Assembly: GCA_947460795.1 (NCBI GenBank)
Contig: CANHJA010000046.1
Location: forward strand, 1 to 12,556
Direction: 5' to 3'
DNA: 12,556 nt
From: Bacteroidota bacterium
GTDB taxonomy: Bacteria > Bacteroidota > Bacteroidia > Chitinophagales > Chitinophagaceae
Part shown: positions 1-7,687 of the stretch, piece by piece
Layout of the letters: the number at the start of each line of letters is the position of its first letter
How positions within the stretch are numbered: position 1 is the first letter of the stretch
Program-made: the position numbers and the translations under genes
The notes under the pieces: generated by a model
Seen by the model: the letters and a program-made list of their open reading frames with translations, nothing else
The model's database searches: none
Told to the model about the DNA's origin: nothing

Positions 1-110
1 GAAGCAGTATTATTATGTGGACGTCACTGCGCCTGTTCCGCTATCCGGAAAGGCACGAAGCAGTCTAAGTAAACCACGAGGTTACGTCACTGCGGGGTAT
101 GAAGCAGTCT
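1..110. repeat. Tandem palindromic intergenic repeat, about 2.5 units
   Basis: The word ACGTCACTGCG occurs at 21-31 and 84-94, and GAAGCAGT occurs at 1-8, 57-64 and 101-108, the last two extended to GAAGCAGTCT. Within each unit ACTGC can pair with GCAGT, so the DNA reads as successive stem-loops; the first base group (1-10) is the tail of a unit cut by the window edge. The unit at 21-66 also holds an inner hairpin (GCCT-g-TTCCG at 31-40 with CGGAA-AGGC at 46-54). I count 56 G or C in these 110 bases, far above the neighbouring genes. The layout resembles the GTCATTGCGAG...GAAGCAATC dispersed repeats seen between genes in many bacteria, including Bacteroidota; that likeness is from memory. Confidence 0.72.
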
Positions 111-242
111 TATCAAAAAAGCTTTTGGCTTTTAACTAAATTGCTAAGGAATACCGGAACAAGAAGCTGAACAAAGAGATTGTCCTTGAAGAGTGCGACG
201 CAACTCAGATGCTCAAAGAAAAAGACCTCGACTCCCAAAAAA
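111..242. other. Non-coding stretch with raised GC, origin unknown
   Basis: No gene can be supported here. Bases 141-240 contain 44 G or C in 100, clearly richer than the genes around it. A plus-strand frame stays open from 140 to the stop at 302-304 and a minus-strand frame from about 232 to the stop at 115-113, but neither has a good start or a family I recognise. The stretch ends exactly where the minus-strand membrane protein gene stops (243-245), and the 5' side runs into the palindromic repeat. It may be a further part of a dispersed element or the worn remnant of a gene. Confidence 0.4.
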
Positions 243-776
243 TTACGCCAAATCCCCAAATGCATTTGGGTCAGCTGCTTTCAATTCGTCGGTGCTTGTT
301 TTAGGAATTGCGTTGTCTAAAAATTGTTTTTTAGTTAATAATTTAGTTTCAATTTCTTTCAACTCAGCGCCCGCTTGAATGAGTGAATTTTTACGTTTAC
401 GAGAAGCATTTTTGGCAAATCCTAATAGGATGAACAATACGCCAATGATGACTACCAACGCTTTTATTGCGATATTGAATGTTTTTAAATCGCCTTTATT
501 TGAGATTGCCATTTCATAGGCTTTTTGATGCATGATTTCACTCAAAATATGAAAAGGAAATACTGTATGCATGATAAAAACAAATCCAATAGTTGCTATG
601 CCAAGGATGTACAGGAAGTACTCTGAAATAATATATAAAGTGATGCCTATATATTGAGAGGCTTTGTTTTTATATAAATTTTGTACAATTGGGGTCAGTG
701 TTTTCAATATTTCATTGACTTCAGTCAGTTGTTCTGCTGAATTTTGAGGTAATTTGGGTTCTTTTGAAAACAACAT
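243..776 (-). CDS. Hypothetical membrane protein, two hydrophobic segments
   Basis: This is a 177-residue protein that I do not recognise. It opens with a short polar, partly helical stretch (1-40), followed by a long hydrophobic region (about 43-80, possibly one long or two short spans), a second membrane span (about 102-121), a basic cluster (NASRKRKN, 123-130) and a charged helix likely to form a coiled coil (about 134-153). The tail is soluble and ends ADPNAFGDLA. The basic cluster after the second span suggests a cytoplasmic C-terminus. No signal peptide or catalytic motif is visible. The gene diverges from the M13 peptidase gene with 61 bases between starts, and its stop lies at the edge of the GC-richer left region. 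There is no clear ribosome-binding site before the ATG at 776, which is usual in this phylum. Reality as a gene is well supported by length and composition; function is unknown. Confidence 0.75.
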   Translation of the reverse strand: MLFSKEPKLPQNSAEQLTEVNEILKTLTPIVQNLYKNKASQYIGITLYIISEYFLYILGIATIGFVFIMHTVFPFHILSEIMHQKAYEMAISNKGDLKTFNIAIKALVVIIGVLFILLGFAKNASRKRKNSLIQAGAELKEIETKLLTKKQFLDNAIPKTSTDELKAADPNAFGDLA

Positions 777-837
777 GGGATATAATTTTTAAAGAGTGAT
801 AACTTTTTTGTTTCTTTGAACAAATTTATTAAACAAT

Positions 838-2880
838 ATGAAAGTTATCTATTTTTCTTTTTTTACAGCCAGCCTTTTTTTATTTTCTTGTAAAAATGAA
901 AACAACAATTCTTCGAATACAGCTTTAGTTGATATTTTGAATTCACATATTGACACCACTGTCAAAGCAGGGGATGATTTTTTTGAATATACAAATGGTG
1001 GTTGGTTAAAAGCCAATCCAATACCAGCCAGTGAATCGGGGTGGGGCATTTTTAATTTAGTGGAAGATGAAAATCAAACCAGAATAAAAACGATCAGTGA
1101 AGAAGCTACGAGTGTGCATGCTGCTAAAGGAACGCCTTCTCAACAAATAGGGGATTTCTTTTCGAGTGGTATGGATTCGGTCGCTGTTGAAAAAGATGAT
1201 GTTGCTGCTTTAAAGAATATTTTTGACCAAATTAATAATTGTAAAAAGACTGCTGATGTCGTAAATACTATCACTTCTTTACAACAAATAGGTGTTTCTC
1301 CGATTTTTAGTTTGGGAGTTGGTCAAGACATGAAAATCAGTGATAAAAACAGGGTTTACCTTGGTCAAGGTGGGCTAGGCTTGCCTGATAGAGATTATTA
1401 TTTCAATACCGATGCGCAAACAACAAAAATTAGAAAAGAGTATCCGTTGCACATTCAACGAATGTTGACCATGCTTTACCAAGATAGCGTAAAAGCAAAA
1501 ACGCAAAGTGAATCGATTTTAAAATTAGAAACTTCGATTGCCTCTGCTCATAAAAAATTAGAAGAATTAAGAGATCCTTATGCGAATTACAACAAAATGT
1601 CAATGGCACAAGTAAATGCATTGGGTTCCAACTTTGCTTTTGAAAATCAATTTAAAACATTGAATCTTATCAGTGATTCAGTAATCGTTGGTCAACCGGT
1701 GTTTTTCCAAAAAATGAATGGTTTATTAACTTCAACGAATGTAGAAACCTGGAAAGCCTATTTAACTTGGCATACATTAACTTCATTTGCTTCTTTTGTA
1801 AGTTCAAAATATGACAAAGAAAATTTCAATTTTTACTCCGCTTTATTAAGTGGCACGAAAGAACAACGCCCTCGTTGGAAACGGGTTTTAAGCGCTCAAG
1901 AAGGTGCTTTGGGCGATGCATTAGGACAATTATTTGTGAAACAATATTTTCCTGAAAAAACAAAAGCTCGTTATGTTGACCTAACCGAAAAAATTGTAGA
2001 AAGCTACAGAGAGCATATTCAAAAATTAGATTGGATGAGCGATAGCACGAAAGAGAAAGCCATTGTAAAATTGAATGCCATTACAAAAAAAGTTGGAAAT
2101 CCATCGAAATGGAAAGATTACTCTGCAATGAATATTACTCGTGCATCTTATTGTAACAACATCATTGAGTCAAATAAATGGCATTTCAATTACGAAGCAC
2201 AAAAATTAAATAAACCGGTTGATAGAACAGAATGGAGCATGACCCCGCAAACGTATAACGCATATTACAATCCATCAAATAATGAAATTGTATTACCAGC
2301 GGCAATTTTTACGGCTCCTGGTTTTAAAGATGAAGACATTGATGATGCAGTGATTTATGGGTATGTTGGTGCTTCAACCATTGGTCATGAATTGACACAT
2401 GGTTTTGATGATGAAGGTCGTCAGTTTGATGAAAAAGGAAATTTAAAAAATTGGTGGAGCAAAGAAGATGAAGCTAAATTTAAAGTAAAAGCCAATTTAT
2501 TAGTAGATCAATTTAATAAATACACGGTTTTAGATAGCTTACATCCAAATGGGAATGCTACTTTAGGGGAAAATATTGCTGACCTTGGTGGTATAGTAAT
2601 TGCTTTAGATGCATTCAAAAAAACAAAACAATATCAAGAAGGAAAATTAATAGCTGGCTTAACGCCATTGCAACGCTATTTTATGGGCTATGCGTATGGT
2701 TGGATGCAAACAAGAACGAAAGAGAAATTAGCCTCTCAAATTTTAACAGACGTACATGCACCGATATTTCTTCGGGTAAATGGGCCAATGAGTAATTGTG
2801 ATGAATGGTACAAAACATTCAATGTAACGGCTCAAAATAAAATGTACAGAGACAGTTTGAGTAGAGTAAGAATTTGGTAG
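838..2880 (+). CDS. M13-family zinc metallopeptidase, lipoprotein (neprilysin/PepO-like)
   Basis: This 680-residue zinc endopeptidase belongs to the neprilysin/endothelin-converting-enzyme family (M13), which cuts oligopeptides. A hydrophobic leader ends in a lipobox, LFSC, so Cys18 is probably lipid-modified and the enzyme is anchored in the cell envelope. The N-terminal M13 domain covers roughly residues 35-410 and the catalytic domain the rest. Visible catalytic features are HELTH (517-521) with zinc ligands His517 and His521 and base Glu518; ENIAD (578-582), giving the third zinc ligand Glu578 and Asp582; the substrate-binding NAY (474-476); and the late His640 and Arg646, which match the neprilysin transition-state His and the Arg of its substrate pocket. 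The usual C-terminal CxxW-like ending appears as VRIW. Length is normal for bacterial M13 lipoproteins and all key residues are present, so it should be active. fmt follows 70 bases later. The physiological substrate cannot be read from the sequence. Confidence 0.95.
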   Translation: MKVIYFSFFTASLFLFSCKNENNNSSNTALVDILNSHIDTTVKAGDDFFEYTNGGWLKANPIPASESGWGIFNLVEDENQTRIKTISEEATSVHAAKGTPSQQIGDFFSSGMDSVAVEKDDVAALKNIFDQINNCKKTADVVNTITSLQQIGVSPIFSLGVGQDMKISDKNRVYLGQGGLGLPDRDYYFNTDAQTTKIRKEYPLHIQRMLTMLYQDSVKAKTQSESILKLETSIASAHKKLEELRDPYANYNKMSMAQVNALGSNFAFENQFKTLNLISDSVIVGQPVFFQKMNGLLTSTNVETWKAYLTWHTLTSFASFVSSKYDKENFNFYSALLSGTKEQRPRWKRVLSAQEGALGDALGQLFVKQYFPEKTKARYVDLTEKIVESYREHIQKLDWMSDSTKEKAIVKLNAITKKVGNPSKWKDYSAMNITRASYCNNIIESNKWHFNYEAQKLNKPVDRTEWSMTPQTYNAYYNPSNNEIVLPAAIFTAPGFKDEDIDDAVIYGYVGASTIGHELTHGFDDEGRQFDEKGNLKNWWSKEDEAKFKVKANLLVDQFNKYTVLDSLHPNGNATLGENIADLGGIVIALDAFKKTKQYQEGKLIAGLTPLQRYFMGYAYGWMQTRTKEKLASQILTDVHAPIFLRVNGPMSNCDEWYKTFNVTAQNKMYRDSLSRVRIW

Positions 2881-2950
2881 AGCAAAAGGATGCCAGCTAT
2901 TCGACATTTGGCAAAAAAATAATTTGTAAATAATAATTAATCATTAATCA

Positions 2951-3874
2951 TTGAGAATAATTTTTCTTGGCACTCCTGATTTTGCAGTAGCAACATTAGA
3001 TGCGATGGTGCAACATAATTTAGATGTGGTTGCTGTGGTTACAGCACCTGATAAACCTGCTGGCCGGGGCATGAAAATGCAACAATCTGCAGTTAAAAAA
3101 TATGCAGTAGAGCATCATATTCCTGTGCTACAACCAGAAAAATTAAAGAACGAAGAGTTTCTAGAAATACTTAAAAGCTATCAAGCAGATTTGCAAGTAG
3201 TAGTTGCGTTTAGAATGTTGCCAGAAGTAGTTTGGAATATGCCTCCATTAGGAACCATTAATGTGCATGCCTCATTATTGCCAAATTATAGAGGTGCAGC
3301 GCCAATTAATTGGGCTATTATCAATGGAGAAAATAGCAGTGGCGTTACCACTTTTAAACTCAAACACGAAATAGATACCGGCGATATTTTATTACAAGAA
3401 AAAGTAGAAATTGCTGAGACAGACAATGCTGGAATTTTGCATGATAAATTAATGTCAACGGGTGCTCATTTATTAGTCAAAACAATTGATGAACTTCGAA
3501 ACAATACATTAAAAATAACACCGCAAACAAGCCTTGCTACTACCATCGAACAAGAGTTCAAACATGCACCAAAAATTTTCACTGAAACTTGCAAAATTGA
3601 TTGGTCAAAATCAACGGCAGAGGTTTATAATTTAATCAGAGGATTGTCTCCTTATCCAGCAGCATTTACCATTGTCAACAACAAAAAAATGAAATTATTT
3701 GATGTTGAAAAAACAATTGAAAAGCACACTTTTGAGATAGGAAAAATAGAAACCGATCATAAAAAGTATATTCATTTTTATTGTGCAGATGGATATGTTT
3801 CTGTAAAAAAATTACAGCTGGAAGGGAAAACTCAAATGTTGGTAGAAGATTTTTTAAGAGGCAATAAAATATAA
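2951..3874 (+). CDS. fmt: Methionyl-tRNA formyltransferase (TTG start)
   Basis: Fmt transfers a formyl group from 10-formyl-tetrahydrofolate to methionyl-initiator-tRNA, a cytosolic step before translation initiation. The 307-residue product has the family's normal length. The Rossmann-like formyltransferase domain begins RIIFLGTPDFA; the active-site region NVHASLLPNYRGAAPINW gives Asn104 and His106, and HEIDTGDIL gives Asp142, matching the E. coli Asn106/His108/Asp144 triad. The C-terminal tRNA-binding domain spans about 200-300 and includes the RGLSPYPAAF motif. The start codon is TTG at 2951: an in-frame TAA stands at 2945-2947, the conserved N-terminus begins directly after the TTG, and no in-frame ATG lies close by. 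The gene follows the M13 peptidase in the same direction. No def (peptide deformylase) gene, the usual partner, is in view. Confidence 0.97.
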   Translation: MRIIFLGTPDFAVATLDAMVQHNLDVVAVVTAPDKPAGRGMKMQQSAVKKYAVEHHIPVLQPEKLKNEEFLEILKSYQADLQVVVAFRMLPEVVWNMPPLGTINVHASLLPNYRGAAPINWAIINGENSSGVTTFKLKHEIDTGDILLQEKVEIAETDNAGILHDKLMSTGAHLLVKTIDELRNNTLKITPQTSLATTIEQEFKHAPKIFTETCKIDWSKSTAEVYNLIRGLSPYPAAFTIVNNKKMKLFDVEKTIEKHTFEIGKIETDHKKYIHFYCADGYVSVKKLQLEGKTQMLVEDFLRGNKI

Positions 3875-3930
3875 TCTATAAGTAACTCTATTTATCGTTT
3901 ATTGAATTCTTTACCAATTATATTTTAATA

Positions 3931-4710
3931 TTATAGAATTGAGAAATGATCTTTGTCTTTTGCAAAAGGGAATTGATTTCGGATTGTTTCAACATCCTGT
4001 TTTTGAATGGTGTAATACAAAAAATCTTCGTCGTATTCTTTTGAAACAAGAATTTCTCCGAGAGGATTTATGATGCAACTATCCCCACTGTATTTGATTC
4101 CATTGCCATCTTCGCCTACACAATTGCAAGCAATTACTACACATTGGTTTTCAATAGCACGGGCTTGTAACAATGTTTTCCAAGCATGATTTCGACGTTC
4201 TGGCCAATTGGCAACATACAATAAAATGTCGTATTCGTTTTCTGTGGTTAACCGACTCCATACTGGAAATCGTAAATCATAACAAATTTGTGTGTTTATT
4301 TTTATTCCTTTAACTGAGGTAATTAATCGTTTATTTCCTGCTGAAAAATGTTTGTCTTCTTCGGCATATGAAAATAAATGGTGTTTGTCATACATGCCAA
4401 ATTCTCCATTGGGCAACATCCAAATTAACCGATTGTAAAATTGTTCATTCTCTTTAATAATGATGCTTCCAGTTAATATAATTCGTTTTTCAGTTGCAAT
4501 CCGTTTCATCCATTCTACCGTTTGACCATTCATATCTTCAGCCAATTGAGTAGGATTCATGCTGAAACCGGTAGTGAACATTTCTGGCAATACAACTAAT
4601 TCTGTGCCTGCTTTTATTTGTTCTATTTTTTCTTCAAACATGTTCAAATTGGCTTGATGATTTTCCCAATGCAAACTGCTTTGAATAATACAAACATTTA
4701 ATGATGACAT
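3931..4710 (-). CDS. yafV: Omega-amidase, nitrilase superfamily (YafV/Nit2-like)
   Basis: This is a 259-residue carbon-nitrogen hydrolase. The catalytic triad is plain: Glu43 in VVLPEMFTTGF, Lys109 in YDKHHLFS, and nucleophile Cys143 in ICYDLRFPVWSR. Other stretches characteristic of YafV rather than of other nitrilases are LLYVANWPERR, ARAIENQCVVIACN and GDSCIINPLGEIL. Family members hydrolyse alpha-ketoglutaramate and alpha-ketosuccinamate, the by-products of glutamine and asparagine transaminases, returning ketoacid and ammonia; they count as metabolite-repair enzymes. It is cytosolic, with no signal peptide. It is the last gene of the minus-strand uvrD-recX-yafV series, 52 bases after recX, and converges on fmt with only 56 bases between stops and no clear hairpin terminator. 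The precise substrate is inferred from the family. Confidence 0.92.
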   Translation of the reverse strand: MSSLNVCIIQSSLHWENHQANLNMFEEKIEQIKAGTELVVLPEMFTTGFSMNPTQLAEDMNGQTVEWMKRIATEKRIILTGSIIIKENEQFYNRLIWMLPNGEFGMYDKHHLFSYAEEDKHFSAGNKRLITSVKGIKINTQICYDLRFPVWSRLTTENEYDILLYVANWPERRNHAWKTLLQARAIENQCVVIACNCVGEDGNGIKYSGDSCIINPLGEILVSKEYDEDFLYYTIQKQDVETIRNQFPFAKDKDHFSIL

Positions 4711-4762
4711 TTACTTGATATTTAATGATGAAATAGAATTGCGTAATATTAAAAGTAAGAAA

Positions 4763-5215
4763 TTATATTTCCATCTTCAAAAAATTATTGATGTATTCAT
4801 ATTCAAAACCTTTTTGTAACAAATAGTTTTTGATTTTTGTCATTTTTATGAATTTGTTTTTTTCTGATTTTAGTTCGCTCGCTTTCTTCAAACCATGATA
4901 TTCAATTGCTTGTAAATATTCATTCTCATCAATTTCATTCATTGCCTTTTTAATGCAATATGCTGAAACTTGTTGCAGTTTCAATGCATGCATAATTTTA
5001 TTTCTTCCCCATTTTTTTATTCTAAATTTTCCTCGAGCAATTGCACAAGCGTAGCGTTCTTCATTTAAAAAATCTTCTTGAATAAGTTCTAAAATATAGC
5101 GTTCTAAATCATCTCCATAAATTTCCATCGACAATAATTTTGTGCGCACTTCTTTATGGCTTCTCTCTTGATAGGCGCAATACGATTTTATTTTTTCAAG
5201 AATGCTATTGTCCAT
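4763..5215 (-). CDS. recX: RecX-family regulatory protein
   Basis: RecX binds RecA and blocks growth of RecA-DNA filaments, damping recombination and the SOS response. The 150-residue product shows the family's three-helix repeats. The first opens with the conserved CAYQERSHKEVRTKL (13-27), followed by EDFLNEERYACAIARGKF and the basic KKWGRNKI motif, and later helical repeats run to the C-terminus. Length is normal for short RecX proteins of this phylum. The ATG at 5215 has no clear ribosome-binding site. It lies 111 bases downstream of uvrD and 52 upstream of yafV, all on the minus strand, rather than beside recA as in many other bacteria. A GCACA-poor, AT-rich leader gives no recognisable SOS box. 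Assignment rests on the N-terminal motifs; the C-terminal half is more divergent. Confidence 0.9.
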   Translation of the reverse strand: MDNSILEKIKSYCAYQERSHKEVRTKLLSMEIYGDDLERYILELIQEDFLNEERYACAIARGKFRIKKWGRNKIMHALKLQQVSAYCIKKAMNEIDENEYLQAIEYHGLKKASELKSEKNKFIKMTKIKNYLLQKGFEYEYINNFLKMEI

Positions 5216-5225
5216 TATTGTGATT

Positions 5226-5245
5226 TGTCAGATATCAGATGTCAG
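5226..5245. repeat. Short TGTCAG/TCAGAT direct repeats
   Basis: TGTCAG occurs at 5226-5231 and 5240-5245, with TCAGAT overlapping at 5228-5233 and 5235-5240, and an inverted copy CTGACA at 5301-5306 inside the nearby hairpin. The cluster lies just upstream of the recX start. It might be an operator or simply a short slippage repeat; no match to a known binding site is recognised. Confidence 0.4.
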
Positions 5246-5326
5246 TTTTTTTGAAAAATAGTATTGATTAAATGAATTAATTTTCTGAATTTGCCGGAAA
5301 CTGACAACAGTCATGCGGCAACTTTT
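5246..5326. other. Spacer between uvrD and recX with a hairpin
   Basis: The gap after the uvrD stop holds an interrupted palindrome: TTGCCG (5291-5296) pairs with CGGCAA (5316-5321), and inside it ACTG (5300-5303) pairs with CAGT (5308-5311) around an ACAA loop. Read in the uvrD direction, the hairpin begins five bases after the stop codon but has no U-run behind it, so it is not a canonical terminator. It could stabilise the uvrD mRNA 3' end or cause partial attenuation before recX. Confidence 0.45.
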
Positions 5327-7585
5327 TTATACAATTCTCAATTTAGCATAATTCAACATAATTTTTTTCACTCCATTGGGTCCAAAATCGATGTTGGCAA
5401 TTTTATTAGCAATAGGGCCTTCTAAAGTCAATACATTGCCAAATCCAAATCGTTGATGCTCTACTTTATTGCCAACTTCTAAATTGCTGGTATCAGATTC
5501 TACAAAATTGGTAGATGCTTTATGTTCGACTGCAATGGTTTTAGATGGCATTTTTTTCTGTTGAATTTCATTTCGTTGCTCTGAAGATTTATTGAAAATA
5601 GTGCGTTGTTTAGGTTTAGATGTTAAGTTCGCATCTACTAAATCTGTGGGCAATTCATCTAAGAAACGGCTTGGGTCATTTTGTACCAAGCTCCCAAATC
5701 GATAGCGATTATTTGCATAGCTAATCCATACTTTTTCTTTAGCGCGCGTAACCGCTACATAAAATAATCTTCGTTCTTCTTCCAAATCTTCTCGGTCATA
5801 CATGCTCATGCTGCTTGGGAATATATTTTCCTCCATACCAACTACAAACACACAAGGAAACTCCAGTCCTTTTGAGGCATGAATAGTCATTAATTTCACT
5901 ACATCACTGTTTTCTTCATCTTCATTATCAGCGTCCGTTAATAAAGTGATTTGTTGTAAATAGCTTCCTAATGTACGTTCTATTACTTCTCCGTCTTCAT
6001 CTGGCGTTTCAGTAAATTCTTTGATAGAATTTAAGAGCTCTTGTATATTCTCATATCGGGCCAATCCTTCTACCGTTTTATCTGAATGAAGTTCTTGTAC
6101 CATACCACTGTATTTGCCCAATTCTGAAGCTACTTCATACGCATTTTTTTTATCTATGATGCCTTGAAAGTTTCTCATCATCACCACAAAATTTTCTATT
6201 GCAGATAGGGTAGTGCCTTTAAAACCGTAGAGATTGGCTTGGCAAATAATTTCCCAAAAAGATTTATTTTGCTCTTGGGCTATGAGTGAAATTTTATTGA
6301 TGGATGTATTGCCAATTCCTCTTGCAGGATAATTAATAATACGTTTGATGGCTTCTTCATCTTGTGTATTTACTAACACTCTTAAATAGGCCACATAATC
6401 TTTAATTTCTTTTCGGTGGTAAAAGGAGAGACCACCATAAATTTTATAGGCAATATTTAATCGTCTCAAGGATTCCTCAAATGCACGACTTTGAGCATTG
6501 GTTCGATACAAAATAGCAAAATCTTTATTGGGATGATGATAGCGTAATTTATTTTCAATGATCGTATCGGCAACAAATTTTCCTTCATCATTATCGGTAA
6601 AGGTGCAAACCAATTTTATTTTATCACCCAATTCTTTATCTGTCCAAAGTTCTTTAGGTATTTGATTGGCATTGTTGGCTATAATTTGATTGGCTGCATT
6701 CAAAATGGTTTTAGAGCTTCTGTAGTTTTGTTCCAATTTAATGACTCTTACATCGTCATAATCTTTTTGAAATTGAAAAATATTTTCCATTGTTGCCCCT
6801 CGAAAAGAATATATACTTTGGGCGTCGTCACCCACAACACAAATGTTTTCATTTAAAGCCCCCAAAAGTTTGATAATATGATATTGTGCCAAGTTGGTAT
6901 CTTGATACTCATCAATCATGACATATCTAAATTTATGTTGGTATTTTGCCAATGATTCGGGAAAATTGGATAGTAAAATATACATGTTCACCAATAAATC
7001 ATCAAAATCCATTGCCCCATTTTTAAAACATCGCTTGCTATATGCTTCAAAAATTTCTCCAATCATGGGTCTGTTAGAGCGAGCATCTTCTTGTTGAATC
7101 CCCTTGTCATTTTGGTATTCACGCCAAGTCATTAGGTTATTTTTTGCCGAAGAAATACGACCATAGATGTATGCTACTTTGTAGTGTTTCTCATCTAAAT
7201 TTTTTTCTTTCAATATTGATTTCAATACACTTTTTGCATCATCTGTATCATAAATGGTAAAGTTGCTGGGATAACCTAATTTTTCAGCATCGCTGCGCAA
7301 AATTCTTGAAAAAACAGAGTGAAAAGTACCGATATATAAATTACGCGCTTCATTATTACCCAACATATGTTCTATTCTTTCTTTCATTTCTTTCGCCGCT
7401 TTGTTGGTAAATGTCAACGCCAAAATTCTGAAAGAATCAACTCCTAAATTTATTAAATGACCTATTCGAGTTGTTAATACTTTTGTTTTGCCCGAGCCAG
7501 CTCCAGCCACTATCATCAAAGGTCCTTCGGTATGTAATACTGCCTCTCGTTGTTGTTCATTCAACGGCACTAAATAATCTTGCAT
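5327..7585 (-). CDS. uvrD: UvrD/PcrA-type superfamily 1A DNA helicase
   Basis: This ATP-driven 3'-5' DNA helicase acts in nucleotide excision and mismatch repair and in clearing RecA or stalled RNA polymerase. Counting from the ATG at 7585 (752 residues), motifs in order are the Q-motif LNEQQREAV, Walker A AGAGSGKT (27-34, Lys33), motif Ia ALTFTNKAAKEM, Walker B IDEYQD (Asp225), motif III GDDAQSIYSFRGA, motif IV LEQNYRS, motif V TIHASKGLEF and motif VI RRLFYVAVTRAK. The last 50 or so residues (GNKVEHQRFGFGNV onward) form the PcrA/UvrD C-terminal Tudor-like domain, which binds RNA polymerase. The frame stays open to another ATG at 7687, adding 34 residues, but family proteins begin almost exactly at MQDYLVPLNEQQ, so the shorter form is preferred. 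It is first in the series with recX and yafV. Confidence 0.95.
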   Translation of the reverse strand: MQDYLVPLNEQQREAVLHTEGPLMIVAGAGSGKTKVLTTRIGHLINLGVDSFRILALTFTNKAAKEMKERIEHMLGNNEARNLYIGTFHSVFSRILRSDAEKLGYPSNFTIYDTDDAKSVLKSILKEKNLDEKHYKVAYIYGRISSAKNNLMTWREYQNDKGIQQEDARSNRPMIGEIFEAYSKRCFKNGAMDFDDLLVNMYILLSNFPESLAKYQHKFRYVMIDEYQDTNLAQYHIIKLLGALNENICVVGDDAQSIYSFRGATMENIFQFQKDYDDVRVIKLEQNYRSSKTILNAANQIIANNANQIPKELWTDKELGDKIKLVCTFTDNDEGKFVADTIIENKLRYHHPNKDFAILYRTNAQSRAFEESLRRLNIAYKIYGGLSFYHRKEIKDYVAYLRVLVNTQDEEAIKRIINYPARGIGNTSINKISLIAQEQNKSFWEIICQANLYGFKGTTLSAIENFVVMMRNFQGIIDKKNAYEVASELGKYSGMVQELHSDKTVEGLARYENIQELLNSIKEFTETPDEDGEVIERTLGSYLQQITLLTDADNEDEENSDVVKLMTIHASKGLEFPCVFVVGMEENIFPSSMSMYDREDLEEERRLFYVAVTRAKEKVWISYANNRYRFGSLVQNDPSRFLDELPTDLVDANLTSKPKQRTIFNKSSEQRNEIQQKKMPSKTIAVEHKASTNFVESDTSNLEVGNKVEHQRFGFGNVLTLEGPIANKIANIDFGPNGVKKIMLNYAKLRIV

Positions 7586-7589
7586 ATGG

Positions 7590-7597
7590 CAAATATA
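7590..7597 (-). promoter_or_regulatory. Possible -7 box just before uvrD
   Basis: Read on the minus strand this is TATATTTG, an exact fit to the Bacteroidota -7 consensus TAnnTTTG. It ends five bases before the preferred uvrD ATG at 7585, so a start from here would give an almost leaderless mRNA. No TTG is found at the usual -33 distance, so the match may be chance. Confidence 0.25.
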
Positions 7598-7687
7598 AGG
7601 TAGAGTTGCTAGTGGTTTGAAGTAAGTTATTAGATATTTTTGAAGATCGTTGGAAAACGAATTTATTGATTCATAAATTGAGTGCAT

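Noticed and set aside
1..110. CRISPR array
   Set aside because: The repeated words are palindromic arms of one unit with irregular spacing and no unique spacers of constant length; no cas gene is present.
193..378. Plus-strand open frame of 61 codons
   Set aside because: Most of it runs antisense to the end of the minus-strand membrane protein gene, which has a consistent membrane-protein pattern; the product has no recognisable features.
821..828. Minus-strand TAAATTTG box as promoter of the 243-776 gene
   Set aside because: It matches the -7 consensus but has no -33 partner and lies within the leader of the opposite gene; in such AT-rich DNA a lone match is weak.
849..1049. Minus-strand open frame inside the M13 peptidase gene
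   Set aside because: It is antisense to the signal peptide and N-terminal domain of a gene with a complete set of family motifs.
2891..2913. Terminator after the M13 peptidase gene
   Set aside because: TGCCA and TGGCA form only five pairs around a 13-base loop and are followed by A, not T, on the plus strand.
2932..2950. Repeat AATAATTAATCATT shared with the end of the aminotransferase gene near 8831-8844
   Set aside because: The 14-base match consists almost entirely of A and T, and in the second place it includes the coding end; chance is enough to explain it.
3875..3940. Bidirectional terminator between fmt and yafV
   Set aside because: The only arms are AATTCT (3905-3910) and AGAATT (3935-3940) with a 24-base loop, overlapping the yafV stop; too weak to call.
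6662..6856. Plus-strand open frame inside uvrD
   Set aside because: It is antisense to the helicase region covering motifs III and IV; no family resemblance.
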